Assembly (NCBI RefSeq): GCF_900880675.1 | Contig: NC_044196.1 | Location: forward strand, 6,733,557-6,797,556 | Source: Sparus aurata | Taxonomy: Eukaryota; Chordata; Actinopteri; Spariformes; Sparidae | Reading direction: 5' to 3' | DNA length: 64,000 bases | The notes under the pieces: generated by a model | Databases searched by the model: none | What the model was told of the DNA's origin: nothing | Seen by the model: the letters and a program-made list of their open reading frames with translations, nothing else | Shown here: positions 21,479 through 33,969 of the stretch, one piece after another | Layout: each line of letters opens with the position of its first letter | Numbering within the stretch: position 1 is the stretch's first letter | Made by a program: the position numbers and the translations under genes

Positions 21479-22682
21479 TAGTGTTGCTTTCGTCAACGAA
21501 AATTATGACTAAATATCGTCGTCAACGAACCTTTATCACGTGACGGAAACGAGACGAGACGCAACGTAAATGTTGGTCATGTGACGAAAACTATAACCAA
21601 ATATATAATGCAATATTGTTGACGAATAAAAACGGGACTAAATGTGGTTTACAAAATAAAAACTCTGCTAAAATATCTCTTCATTTTCATTGACCAAAAC
21701 GAGACGAGATGAAATGTTATAACGTTATTTCGTCTCCCTGTTGTTATTATTTTGCAACATTTCTCTTGGGTTGCATCAGGTCGCACTGCGCAGACGCAGG
21801 CGACGTTACTTCCTCAATACCCACTCGCGCGGCATTATTAAGAAGATGCAGCTGCGGTGGGTTAACGTTAACGACAGCTCAAGACACAAAGTTAAGTCTG
21901 ACACAAACAAAGGGACCGATGGCTGGCCAGTCGGGGTTCTGTGATTCCCAGGTGTGTCCCCTGTCACTCTAAACCCACGGACAGTTTGTAATCACATGGA
22001 TGCTGTTATGATATGTAGTGATTGAGATCCTGACCCACTAAACATCCTGTAAAGTGACTAAGTTACGTTTTCGCTCTAAATTAAATAATTACATAATCGT
22101 CATCAGTAAACTGAAAGCTGTCTGACTCCCTCACTCGCGGGGACAGAGGCTGTTTTTCGGGGGAAAGTTCACTTAAGTCTCGGTCCGGAGGGCTGACCGC
22201 TGCGGTGATTTATGTTCATCACAAACACTCAGTGAGTCAAAGTTTTTTTGCCGGTGACAGACGCTGCTTTTCATGCAGAAATGTGGAGAAGAGTGGGTAG
22301 GACGGGCGGGAGGTCAGACATGAACATGACAGTCGGCCAGCCGTGTGTGTGTGTGCTGCTGTTACCAAAATGGGTACAACATAGCAAATGCAATACAAGT
22401 ACAGATAGAAATTGCATTACTAAAAAGAAACTAAAGTACAATTTTCATTGACTAAAACTAGACTAAAACGTCATCAGTTTTCGTCGACTAACACTAGACG
22501 AAAATAGTCAAGGATAATTCTGACTAGAATAAGACTAAAATGCTCAGACTTTTGGTCAACTTAAACTTGACAAGACTAAAAAGAGTATAAAGGTGACTAA
22601 AACTAATAAAAACTAAAATGACAGTTTGACACAAAGACTAGACTAAAACTAAAATTAAAACAGGCTGCCAAAAACAACACTA
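21479..22682. mobile_element. Non-autonomous hAT element (1,204 bp)
   Basis: The 8-bp target duplication TCCGTGTA is perfect (21471-21478 and 22683-22690). The ends are inverted TAGTGTTG. The interior has many ACTAAAAC/GACTAAA words near the right end and a GC-rich centre near 21780-22330; no transposase was recognised. The perfect duplication suggests a fairly young insertion. Confidence 0.85.
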
Positions 22683-22690
22683 TCCGTGTA

Positions 22691-23330
22691 TTATAATATG
22701 AGGTGTGTTCACTTCATTGCACAAACATGCACGTTTGCACAATCAAATAGATGTCTTGTATTTGTATACCATTCAGATTAAAAAAATGTATCCAAAATAT
22801 TGAGGATATGTTTGCTTTCATGTCTTGAATCATCAGTGGATTGTGTGAAACTCTCCTCTATACAAATTTGTGTCTCAATAATTTTCTTACCCACAGTTGT
22901 AGGAAATAATTTACGAAAGGCTTTTACAATAATGTTGAAACTAAATATAATACACTGCCAACAACACCAGGTTTGATGTCAGGATGATCAGGTGACTGGT
23001 TGTTTTATTATAGTCCAGTGTTCCAGACTGTAATCATTGCAATGTGCGACCATTTTTTATAGACAGATCTTTATAACTAGGAGAACCTGTGTGACTTGCA
23101 AATGGCCATCTTTAAACCTAGCCTTCATTTTGATCTCAACTAAACCATAAAGTTGCTTTATCATCTCTGATTTAAATCTCTCTTCAAAGTTAAAAATATG
23201 TCCTTATTATTTAGTATTATTTAAAAAAAGTTGCATGAAAATAACATAAGTGAATCTTAACATAGAGCAGAAAACTACATATGTGTACTTTATTAAACAT
23301 GGTATGTCATACCCATAATACTTGATGAGC
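22691..23330. other. No gene seen
   Basis: AT-rich intergenic sequence between the hAT element and module E. No splice-bounded coding exon, known repeat end or RNA gene recognised. Confidence 0.4.
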
Positions 23331-23435
23331 TCTATCTATGTTAAACTAAATAACTCACACAATAACTCCTGTGTTTCACAGTAGAATCCAATAGTATTAA
23401 GAAGAAAAAAGGAAAGCTTCCTCTTTATAGAAGAT

Positions 23436-24420
23436 TTTATTCTGACACATTTTAAACATTGTGTGTACACAACAATTATACCATCATAACTATCGTCCTC
23501 ACTGTCATTTTGCTGCACCTGTTGATCCTAAATCCCCCTTTTCCCACTCTACCCTGTTTAATGAAACTTTAAATTACACTCCATCTTTTCCACAGGAAGC
23601 ATGAAAAGATTTGTCTCTGGTTCACCATTTATGCAAGTTCCAGGTGTACTAAGGAAATGTTTGTGATTTATTATCTTTTCAACTTTTGGACTTTTGGTGA
23701 CCATGTTTGCACTGATTGATTTCAACTTCTCTATTCCGCTAATTCTAATTGAATTCTAAAATCCCTCTGCCTGTCAATTCTAGTAACCTGGTACTCTATG
23801 CGCCCAGCAATTTTTCTTTGTTCATCATCTGTTTTTCACAAAGTCTCTTTGACTCGTCCAGTTTCTACAGAGCCTTATTAGAGGTTTGTCAAATATATTT
23901 TCTCTCTGTTATTTTTGTCTCCACTCACTCTCCGTCTCAACTTTCTGGAGTTGTTCTTTAAGTTGATCTCTCTGTTTCACTAGTTCTTTATCCATTCCTT
24001 CATTTCCTTATTTTGTTCCATCACTGGTGCCGTTTCATCCTGTTGTTTCTTCTTTTGTGTCTCCTCCGTCTCCTTGTCTTCATCTTGAAGCTTCAAATCC
24101 ACTTTTGTATCTTTTGTTAAAAAAAAGTAACATCACAGAAGCATCAAATCAGTAAATGATGATAAGTATATCAGAGTATGATTTTCTTACTTCCCTGATT
24201 GCATTTTATATCAAAATAAGACATGAAGTACATGTTTTATATACTAAAGGATTAAAGTAAATGAATGATGAAGTGTTCCATTTTCACTTACATTTATCTT
24301 TATGACTTATATTTATCTTTATACATGAAAGACCAAAACCAACAGCCAGGCAAGCGCAGCCAACAATGTACCTTGGGAACACTGCAAGTCAAACTGAATT
24401 GACCGATTTTAACTGGAATT
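23436..24420 (-). pseudogene. Module E: degraded TM plus coiled-coil gene
   Basis: A TM exon around 24420-24291 encodes VFPRYIVGCACLAVGFGLSC and ends with a GTAAGT donor. The next exon starts at about 24115 (TKVDLKLQDEDKETEETQKK, EQNKEMKEWIKN) and meets a TAG. Beyond the stop, heptad-like sequence continues in shifted frames to about 23740 (QRDQLKEQLQKVE type words). AATAAA at 23441-23436 matches the poly(A) position of modules C and D. A diverged copy of the first-exon block lies near 24740-24830. The protein might end early as a short anchored peptide, but decay is more likely. Confidence 0.5.
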
Positions 24421-24839
24421 TGCCACTGATAGTGAAAGCAGACATGTCAAACGTACGCAAGATCATCAATCATTAAATCAGAAAATGGCAATAAGAAAGA
24501 CTGTGCTGCCCAACACTCCTTGATCATTCTTTTACTATTTATATTGTTCATTTGTATTACTGAGGAAGATTGTCACGTAAAACACCTTGAAACATTGCAA
24601 TATATATTTATATATTTCAATGTAATAAAGCCACTCAAAACTTAAACATGTTTAAAATAATAATAACATAAAGAAGACATGCACTTGTGATGGCAGACCT
24701 GATCTTATTTGACAAATAGGTATTGGTTTGCTTGCTGTAGTTACAACTTCAAACTAAACCTCAGTGTGCAGTCCTCAAATAAAACAATTTGTTCCTTTTA
24801 AGCAGGTCAGCTGTAATCAGATAAGGTTTGTTCTCCTTA

Positions 24840-26070
24840 TGTTCCTGTCAATAAGTTTCCATTGCATGAATGACAATATGTGCAACTTTTAACATTCACC
24901 ATGTAACCACATGTCTAAGAGTTCACATGCATATCCAGTCTATATACTATCAATAATCACTCTGATTTAATGACTGCTTTTGTCCTTTTTCCTGTAAATC
25001 TCATGGGACATCGAGCTCAGTGTGTGATGAAAAAGTCCCAACAGCAGGATATTCCGAATGATTCAAGTTAATGAACAACTTTTAAGAAGCAGTTTAAGTT
25101 GGAGGTGAGTTGCACTAATAAAATACCCGCCTACGAGTTTAACTGTCACACCTTTATTGAAAAAGGGGGGAAGTCTGTTAACACAATTAAAACTGGGCCA
25201 CAAGCCAAGAAGTTATCTCTTTGTCATGTTGTACAGTCTAGCAGTAATAGTGGCTGAGGGACTGCAGAGGGCAGAGTAGGACTTCTTTTAGATGTTTATG
25301 GAAATCATAATCTTATCAGAGCGCCTAGTTCTGCAGAGTGATGGATTAATTGCAAACGGCCAAATAGCAATACAGACCAAATTTCATGTACAAAAAAGTC
25401 ACAGGCTCAATTCCCCAAACATTCTTAAAGACTGTGGTCTGGCTGGGTGTTCTTGATTAAAATACTGAATCTGTACCTAGTAAAACAATATTAAAGTCTA
25501 GAGTTTCAGGAAAAACCTCAGTGTTTTTTGGTGATACATTTTTGGGCAGGTTATGTCATCTCAAGAAAGACAAAACACTATTAGTCATTATTTAAATGCC
25601 TATATTGACTTGTGTTTACATATAACTGAAAAAGACCTCTAGTGGCTGTGTGGATTATGACTGCTGTTGTGTCACAGTAGAGCCTGAAAACTCTGTAGTG
25701 AGGTTTTGGTTGGTGGAAGGGTCAAGAAAAATAATTATTTCAGTTTTTTCTCAAATTATCATTTTGAATTTTTGTCTCAAACTAACAAAAAACGAACTCT
25801 TCCTAAGCTTACCCATTTAGTTGTTATGTGGAAAAATATAAAATTGATGTGTAAGGAAAGAAAATTAGTATTGGAATGGTGATTTGTAACAGTTATTGAA
25901 GGCCCTGACATGCTATATATGCTCGTGCTGCTATGGGCGTGGAAGGCCATCACAGACTACAAACAGTATGGAAGACATCAGTCAAAACATTTTAAAATTG
26001 CCAATGTTTGCTCCCATGGTAATCAAGCCAAGTAAATGATGTAGTCCAGATACTCAACACAGCAGTCTGT
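24840..26070. other. No gene seen
   Basis: Intergenic sequence without a recognisable exon or repeat end. Confidence 0.4.
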
Positions 26071-26079
26071 CATACTTTG

Positions 26080-26830
26080 AGTTTGACTTTATTCACAAAT
26101 ACCACTTCAAACATTACAATAATACAGTTGGGGCACAAAGTCAATTGGGTAGAGGGAATGGGTCCCCCAAAGGAAGCTAGAAAATCTTATAGGTGGGGGC
26201 CCATGGTTCATGAAAAGGTAGTGGTACAGACAATAGTATACACAGTTACCACCTGTAGCCAGATGATGATGAGTAAATGCATCCAAAAAGCACACCAGAA
26301 CATACATAATATTACATTACATACACATACAACCATACACATACATCCCAGTAGTCCATGAGGAAACAGTTTTATATTAGATATAGGTTAATAGAAAGTG
26401 ATTTTTTCATTGTCTTTTGAAGTTGGAGATAAAGGGCAACACCTTGAGGCCATCATCGATCCCGTTCCAGATCTGCGGCCCCCTACAGACAACAGTCATA
26501 CTGGTGCGCACATGTCGGCGACATTTTCCTGATATAAGTGGTTTGATTCTCGTTTGGTATGTGTGCTAGGGGCTGGAGATGGGAACAAGACTACTCAATC
26601 TAGAGTTCAGCCTGTTGACAATTTGAAACATAAGGCAGGCATTATGATATTCATTTAGCTCAGCCAGTCTTAGTAACTCAAAGCGGTGGAATAGAGGGTG
26701 GGTACAGTTCAAACTGGATTCTTCTAGCTCAGAGAGTGAGTTGGTGCTCAACTCCCTGATTTTATCTTTTACACTGGGAAAAGAAGTTGTCATACACATT
26801 GTGTGTCATTTATGTAGATCGAGGATATCA
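26080..26830 (-). mobile_element. LINE 3' end (L2/CR1/Rex-like), degraded
   Basis: The minus strand encodes FELLRLAELNEYHNACLMF, QIVNRLNSRLSSLVPISS and then, across frame changes, GPQIWNGI and VLPFISNFKRQ. This arrangement (short helical stretch, then a W-N motif and an F-K motif) is the C-terminal tail of the reverse-transcriptase ORF of L2/CR1-like LINEs. A polyadenylation-type AATAAA lies near 26090. It is 5'-truncated. Confidence 0.5.
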
Positions 26831-27039
26831 AGTTTATATTTCTGAGGACAGTGTTTTTTGGTTGTGGCCATTGAGCTCTCACTTTACGTGCAATATTCGA
26901 AAAACAACAAAGGAGGCTCACCATCAGTATCAGGTTTTATGACTCTGGCTGTGAGAAAGCCAATGACTGACACTTTAGGCTGTTCCCCTTACTTTACAAT
27001 AGCAGTTGTGCATCTTGAAGATATTTCTAGACCTACAGT

Positions 27040-27156
27040 TCAAACCTGCTGCTGCATCAACACCAGAAATAATACAAACAGGAAGAGGAGGTACCGACCT
27101 GCAGTACGTCTTAGTTGTACTTCAGTCTGTGCTGCAGCAATCAGCAGCAAGACATC
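27040..27156 (+). promoter_or_regulatory. FcR-like gene 1: conserved 5' UTR/promoter block
   Basis: The block CAGAAATAAT, a short spacer and GGAAGAGGA precedes the start codon in all three FcR-like genes (about 27063-27095, 36738-36772, and 63190-63155 on the minus strand). GGAA in a purine-rich context could bind ETS factors such as PU.1, which would suit myeloid or B-cell expression. That is inference; conservation is seen directly. Confidence 0.4.
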
Positions 27157-30100
27157 ATGGACATTACAGCCCTCTGCACCAGACAGTGTAAGTACTGAGA
27201 CTTTTTGTCACTCAATTACTGTCACTAATCTGTATTTTTAGCCATTTGACAAATATTTCTATACTGTATTTGGTAGACAGCTCTTTTCGTCTGTCTCTTC
27301 AGTAATAGATGTGTTGGTCCTGCTGGTTGCACAAATTGGCCATAGTTACTCTGCTCAGAAAGCTGGTAAGTTGGATATATTGACTTAGTTTCTGGGCTAA
27401 TATCCATAACACAGCTTGGCCATGACATATTCTTGATAACTATCTTCATTACTTAAACTTGCTCTCAGTACTGTGTGTAGCATTTGGTGAAATGAAAAAC
27501 TCAGACTAGAAACCTTCCATATATGTTCATACTGAATCAGATTCCGATATGTCCTGTTGTGCTTTTTGTTTAGACCTTTGCAGCAAATTGATTAAACAAA
27601 GAGATTGCCATCAACAGTGCTTAGAGACCAAGAACTATGTTATGGTGTTACAGAGTGAAAGCTAATGTGGAACTTAACAGACATTGTAACCACAACCACA
27701 GCCACCTGCTTCTTTGCAAGTTGCTTAAAGTATATTAAATTGTAAGCAATGGTACATTTAAGGATGTGTATTGGTTTTGTAAATGGTGAATATTACATGT
27801 GGACCACATGTCTTCATCTGATTGTTGACTCTCTGTGTTTTTGTCTCAGATGAAGCTTTTCCCAGTGTTTCTCCAAACAGACTGCAATTTTTTGAATATG
27901 AGAATTTCACTGTAAATTGTGAAGTGTTCACTGGTTTGACTGAATGGAGAGTGATGAGGAATCTCCAAACTCCAATAACTCCAGCAGTTTCTCACACCTG
28001 GAACTCATCAGCCCCGTCCTGCAGCATTTATCCTTCCTATAAACGTCATAGTGGAGAGTACTGGTGTGAAGATGCAGAGGGAAGAACGAGTCGTGCTGTC
28101 AACATCACTGTCACTGGTATGTTTAGCAAAATGTAAATCAAGAGAGTCTGATTTATTTGAGGGAGAGACACAGTTAGCCCAACTTAGCATTTTGGAAGTC
28201 GCTGTTTGATTAAAGTAGATGTCAGGTAGTCCTGAAACACCTAAACATATTAGTTAGTTCAAGCATTATCAAACAGATGTGTCTTACTTTTTTTTTTTTT
28301 TATGTATATGTCAATTTTCTTCGACAGGCCAGCGTGTCTACATTTTGGGATAGTGTTGTTTCAAAGTGTTACGTCTGTTAAACTTCGCTGCTGTAGAAGT
28401 GAACAGTTCACCACTTGCTTGCATATCAGCAGTCACACTGGCTTAAGTTTAATTTCTGATTATTTTCTCAGTCAAAAGATTTTTTTTCTGTCTGTGAAAA
28501 GTAGAAAAATAGTCCGAAACAGTCCGACCTCCGAAGATATTGAGTTTACAATCATAAAACAGAAAGAAAAACTGTAGGTGCCCACATAACAAAGGGAGGA
28601 ATTGCAGAATGTTTTTATCTTTTCTTTGCCATGTTTTTTAATCATGCGTCATCTGCTTACTGCATGACCAGGATCTCTGACTTTTGTACCCACAATTTAC
28701 CAATCAACTGAGTAGTTGGAATTTGTAGCTCACACTGAACCCTTAGTCGGATTTATCCAACTGCAACTGAAGTAAGATTAATAAAACAAGTAATATAATC
28801 TCACTAATATTTCTTTAAACTCTTCGGCTTTAAGACAAAAGCCGGTTCTGACTGATATACAGTAATTTGTAAATGGGATGTTTACTTAAATATGGCACTT
28901 CTTGATGTTTTTGCTTAAAATTAAGGTTTATGCTGTTGTATTATTTCAGGATTTTCAATGTGTTTGCCTTTGCATTGTTGTTAAATTCAACAATTTTGTG
29001 TAATATATAAATAACACAGGAATGGATGAGGCATATGTTACTGATGTTTTCTAATGAATAAAAAAGGAATATAATGTTAATATAACACGTTTTTACCACA
29101 TTGTTCAGATGGTTCTGTGATCCTGGACGTACCAGCCCGTCCTGTGGTGCAGGGACATGATGTGGTTCTTCACTGTTTGAAGGAGAAATCTGAGTCAGAA
29201 CACAGTGCAGATTTCTACAAAGATGGTTCCCATCTTGGTACCTGGTATAAAGGTGAAGCAATGACCATCCAAAATGTTTCCATGTCTGATGATGGACTCT
29301 ACAGGTGCGAAATCTCTGGAGCTGGAGAATCACCAGAGAGCCGGCTAGCTGTTTTAAAAGGCTATGAAGAGACTCCACCTTCCAGCAGCCCCTCATCTAA
29401 TCTCCTCTCCCTTCTGTGGATTGTTGTCTGGGTTTTGTTGGGGGGTCTGCTGCTGTTGGTGATGGGACTACTTCTCTGCAGGAAACAAAAAGGTAGAGTG
29501 ATGCTGTGTCCTACTACTTTAAGCTAGTACGTGTTAAGTGTTGTTAATCAGTCCTATTGTAGCGGTATGAATTACTTTATAATGGTGTTTTTCATGTTTA
29601 TTCTCATCCACTTCTCCTCCTCTGATAGTACAGGATTTAATGTCTCCAGTGTCATTTCTAAAACACATACACTGAAGTTATTCTTTTAAAGAGTCATGTA
29701 TTGATGACATTTGCTCTTTTCTGTCCTTCAGTATTGATCTGTTTTTCATCTGGAAAGCCAACACCAGGATCACGTTCACATGAACATCATACAGGTGAGC
29801 AACTCCAGTAATGTCATAGTCATTATCAAAGTCATGTTTGTAATGAAGGCAAACCAATACTTTACACATCAAGGCCTTTTCTGCAACTTGTTAGGCTTTA
29901 CAGTTAAGAGGTACAACTTTTCACACACACACACACACATCATCGATCACAGATGGCAGAGGCTGCTATGCAAGGTGCCGACATGCTCGTCACCCATTGA
30001 AATAGAAACATATGTACCAATATAATAGCCATCTGGAGCAGTTTGGGGTTCAGTGTCTTCAGTGTAATTTCCTTCACTCATTTTAGATTCATCTCTTTCA

Positions 30101-33100
30101 GACTATGTGTGTAGTTGGTAATGTGTTGTGATATTTTGGTCTATTTAAGATATTTGATTTCATTAATACTCTCAACCCTTTTTGTCAGATGTTTTGCTGA
30201 ATCTCAGCTCATTTTCAACTATTTTAGGCAAAGAAAAAATATTCTATTTGCACCTACTCACAGAAAAATAAAACCTATAGTTTAAGCTATCGTAATGTTA
30301 GGCCGGACTTTTTGAGACTTATTAGTTTACCTTTGTCTTCCTGTCTTTGATTTACTGTATATGTGGCTTTTTCTGATAAAATACAGCAGGTCAGTGAATG
30401 TTGTCCTTTTTTATGTTTCAGTTTCAGGAGAGAACAGTGTTGTCACATATGCTTTTGTCAAAAAACAGGGGAAAAAAGGTACATTTTGTTAAAGTTCTTC
30501 TTAGAAGTATTCTCTGGTGTTCTTGGGATATTTGTGGTAATCTGCACTTTTTAAATTATTTTACATGTAGTTTATTGCTCATTTTGTGCTTCATGAAATG
30601 TCTGTTTGAGGCAGAGGAAAGGCTATTGTTCTGGTAGAACTTGTTCAAAGAGGAAAACTCAAGGTTGAATTTGTCTTGATGTGTTAGGTCTGATTTTTTA
30701 TTATTTTCTTTTATATTGCAATTACTGTATTCCCCCTATCTTGATGTTTTTACTATACTGTATACATTGTATGCAATATATTATCTGCAGCTTTTTCCAA
30801 TAAAACACAGCATGACAGTTTTATGTTTCAGTTGTAGGTGCGGACAGTGTTGACTATCCACAACATGCAACATATGCTCTTGTCCAAAAAGGTACATTTT
30901 GAAAAAATGCTTCTACTTAATCTTAAGAGTTTGTGCAACAGTTAGTTTGTTTGTTTTTTCATTTGGTGTACTTTGAATATTTGTGTTATTCTGCATTTTT
31001 GCAGTTATTTTGCAGATATAGTTTTGGGCTCATTTTCTGATTTAAGAAACTTCTGTTTTAGGCAGAGGAAAGGCTATTGTTCAGTTAGAACTTGCTCAAA
31101 GAAAAAATTCAAGAATTAAATTTGTCTTGATATATTGGGTCTGAATTTATTAGATTTTTTATATAGCAATTACTGTATTCCCCCTATCTATCTGTCTTTG
31201 CTTTACTGCATACAGTATCTGCAGCTTTTTCTAATAAAATACAGCATGACAGTTTTATGTTTCAGTTGTAGGTGCGGACAGTGTCTTCGATCCACAACAT
31301 TCAACATATGCTCTTCTCCAAAGACCAAAGGAAAAAGGTCCATTTCATAATGAAAGTGCTTCTTTCAAGCTTGTGCAACATTTTTATGAATTATCAAAAA
31401 TGTGGTTTTAATCAATATCTGAAGTGCTATTTAATGCCACAGATGACAATGTGCACGAATACACAAACCCTTTATGATAAGACAGCTTGATAATGAAAAA
31501 CAGGATGTGAGAAACTGTCTTTCTGTTTTTTTAATTTTTTTTTTTTATGTTACGTGGTCCACAGGAGAAAAGGCAGTTGATCCAGACGATGTGACATATG
31601 CTGTTGTTAAAAACCAAAGGAAGAAGAAAGATAGTTTCTGTTCCTTCCACTTCACTGTTAACTGGGGATCACTTCCTTTCAAAATGAGACCATATGAAGT
31701 TTTCGGGGTGATACTGTTTTGTGAATGTTCAGGTTAAAGCTGAATTAGTAATTAAAAATTAATCAGTTTCCAACTTGAACAGGGTCGCAAATGTCACGTT
31801 AGTCTTGCGCTAAAATGATAGAACTACATTAATCAAATATTTTCAGACATGTCTGCAGAACGCTGTTTCCTTTTAAGTACTTTGGTAGCAGTTGATAATT
31901 TATAGCTGTCAACCACATGAGAAAACCACATGGGCCCCTCAGTAGCCTAGAGGTTGTGAAAGGTGACATGCACGATGAGATGGAAAGTTTCAACATGAAC
32001 ACACTGAACAGTTTAAAATAGCCGACAGGTCTATGGTATATCACCTCTGCACAGTTTATTTCACTCACTTTGTTTTCTTCTAATGCTTTTAAAAGCCAGA
32101 GATGCAGAGTGTCCTGAAAAAAACACCAACCAGTGACAAAAACGCATCGTAAAATGAAGAATAAAAAAATCCTAAAGTAAAAATGAACTGCTTTGCCTGT
32201 TATCAGTAACATTTAAAAACAATGAACTTGTATGTTTATTTATTTCCTGAAACAGGAAGTGAAAGGACCAAGGCAAGTTCACCAGAAGAGAGTGTCATCT
32301 ATTCTTCAGTCTACCAGAGGTGAGGCTGATTCAGAATCTCATTCCTCTAATATTACAGGTAATGTTCTTGCACTCAATCATGTGGCAACCAGAGGGATGG
32401 CATAACACTTATAGTACCGCTTTTAAAGTTTAGAATATGAACAAGCTTTGCAAAGACTCCAATGAAATATACACCAAATCGATTTATTTGGGGAGCAACG
32501 AACATTAACAGCTATAATCTCAAACAGTGATACAGCTGTCTTTGGCAATAAAATGGTCATGTTGTTTTTTATTTACAGTGAACTAAACATGGAATATTGA
32601 TGACACTGTTGTAGGGCCATAGTGAGAGAAGTCATGTAGGATTATTTTCAGTTTAACTCCCATCACTTTTGGTCCAGTCAGAATGTATTTCTGTGAAATG
32701 TCACACTTACAGTCAGGCTGCCTAGATATGAAATTTGTTACAGATCATATATGTATTACTTGTTAAAAATCACAATGTGAAAAGTTTTGTCCAGTACTTT
32801 GGTCTATGGCCAAATACCTTAAAATCTAATTGAATTCCCATCTGCCTCAGCTGTCCTTTGTGTTTTGAGCTAATCATCAATTTTTACCATATTAACAGGC
32901 TAAACTAAGATGGTGAACTTGAACATGAGCATTGTGAGCACCTTAGCATGCTGACATCACTGTAGCTGCTCCCATATATGTACAAACCCCACATAGATTC
33001 TTAGTCTTGTACACTTTATAACAAACATTTTTTTTTTTTAATAAGGCAGAATAAGACATTATACATATGTATAACTTCCATGCTATTGTGTGTTTTACAG

Positions 33101-33119
33101 GCCACTTGCACCTGACTGA
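27157..33119 (+). CDS. Fc-receptor-like gene 1, multi-ITIM inhibitory type
   Basis: Exons: 27157-27187 and 27303-27365 (split signal peptide, MDITALCTRQ then LIDVLVLLVAQ), 27850-28116 (Ig D1, Cys in FTVNCEVF and GEYWCED), 29109-29492 (Ig D2, Cys in VVLHCLKEK and GLYRCEIS, plus TM in the same exon), 29732-29794, 30422-30478, 30832-30891, 31266-31337, optional 31565-31732, 32256-32319, 33101-33119. All phases agree, giving about 359 residues, or about 415 with the optional exon. The tail has tyrosines in VTYAFV, ATYALV, STYALL, VTYAVV (optional exon) and VIYSSV; four fit (S/I/V/L)xYxx(I/V/L). Such motifs recruit SHP/SHIP phosphatases in mammalian FcR/FCRL proteins. The TM has no charged residue, so FcR-gamma pairing is not suggested. 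D2 and TM are not separated by an intron here, unlike genes 2 and 3. The exon at 31266 uses a weak donor (GTCCAT). The ligand is unknown. Confidence 0.75.
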
Positions 33120-33228
33120 AGGACTGAGGACTACTTTACTATTTAATTTAGGGGCGGTTGGGGGGCAGGGAGGGCTACTTCTTCTTCTTTACTTCTTTTT
33201 TTAGTGTATATATTTCTAAAATTGTAAA

Positions 33229-33234
33229 AATAAA
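33229..33234 (+). promoter_or_regulatory. Poly(A) signal, FcR-like gene 1
   Basis: AATAAA, 110 bp after the stop codon. Confidence 0.6.
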
Positions 33235-33769
33235 AAAAAAGTATATGTGAAAGAAAAACTGCTTTTATTACAGTGTGTTTCCAAGTCATTGTCTGGCTGT
33301 TTGTTGCTGAGACAAAGAAGAACACACATCTGATCCAGACACCAGAGTGATGGCAGAAAACCTTTCAGTTCTTTAACAACTACGATAGTTAAGGCCGGCT
33401 TTTGGGTTTAAGCTCTCCTTGTTCCTCCTTTCTAAAACCCACACCCACAAGAGGATTGTCAAGATTTTAAGGGAACAAAAACTTTTTTTTGTTTGTTTGT
33501 TTTGTTTTTGACCTCACCTTTGGGAGGTGAATTGATCTCACATTGTGACAGTATATTGTACATGGTAGATTTTACTTTTAGGGCAAGATTATACGTACTT
33601 ATACTTATGTACTTATTTTCCAATCAACTTGCTCTTGCAGCAGAAAGTAGTCGAGCTGTTCACAGTTTTGGAAAGGGTCGTGTGGTTTATGGTCCTCAGC
33701 CTTTATCTGTGGTCACTGACTTTGTAACGCCATCAGTGAGTACTTTTAAGAGTCGGTGGTTTATTAGTG

Positions 33770-33960
33770 TGTGACAGTTAAACCACATTGTTCCATCTGC
33801 TCTGTCTGGTCACGTTGTTCCATCTGATCTATCTGTTCACACGTCTTGCGATGACGTTTATAAGATCGGAGCTGCTGCTGCTTCTTAAATACACTCGGTG
33901 TGGTCAGCAACCGCGCTGATACCGTTGCAGCAGTTTGACATGAAGCAGACACGCTGAGCT
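33770..33960 (-). repeat. Low-copy repeat, copy 1 (possible 3' terminal exon)
   Basis: The minus strand matches 40780-40950 and 58405-58590 (shared words CAAACTGCTGCAAC, TTGCTGACCACAC, GAGTGTATT, GTTTAACTGTCA). It ends with AATAAA. See the finding on this family. Confidence 0.6.
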
Positions 33961-33969
33961 TAAAAAAAC

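Noticed and set aside
21709..21972. Two overlapping short frames with Arg-rich words
   Set aside because: They are within the CpG-rich centre of the hAT element at 21479-22682, with no domain or splice context.
28941..29396. 151-codon minus-strand frame
   Set aside because: Antisense of the Ig D2 exon of FcR-like gene 1.
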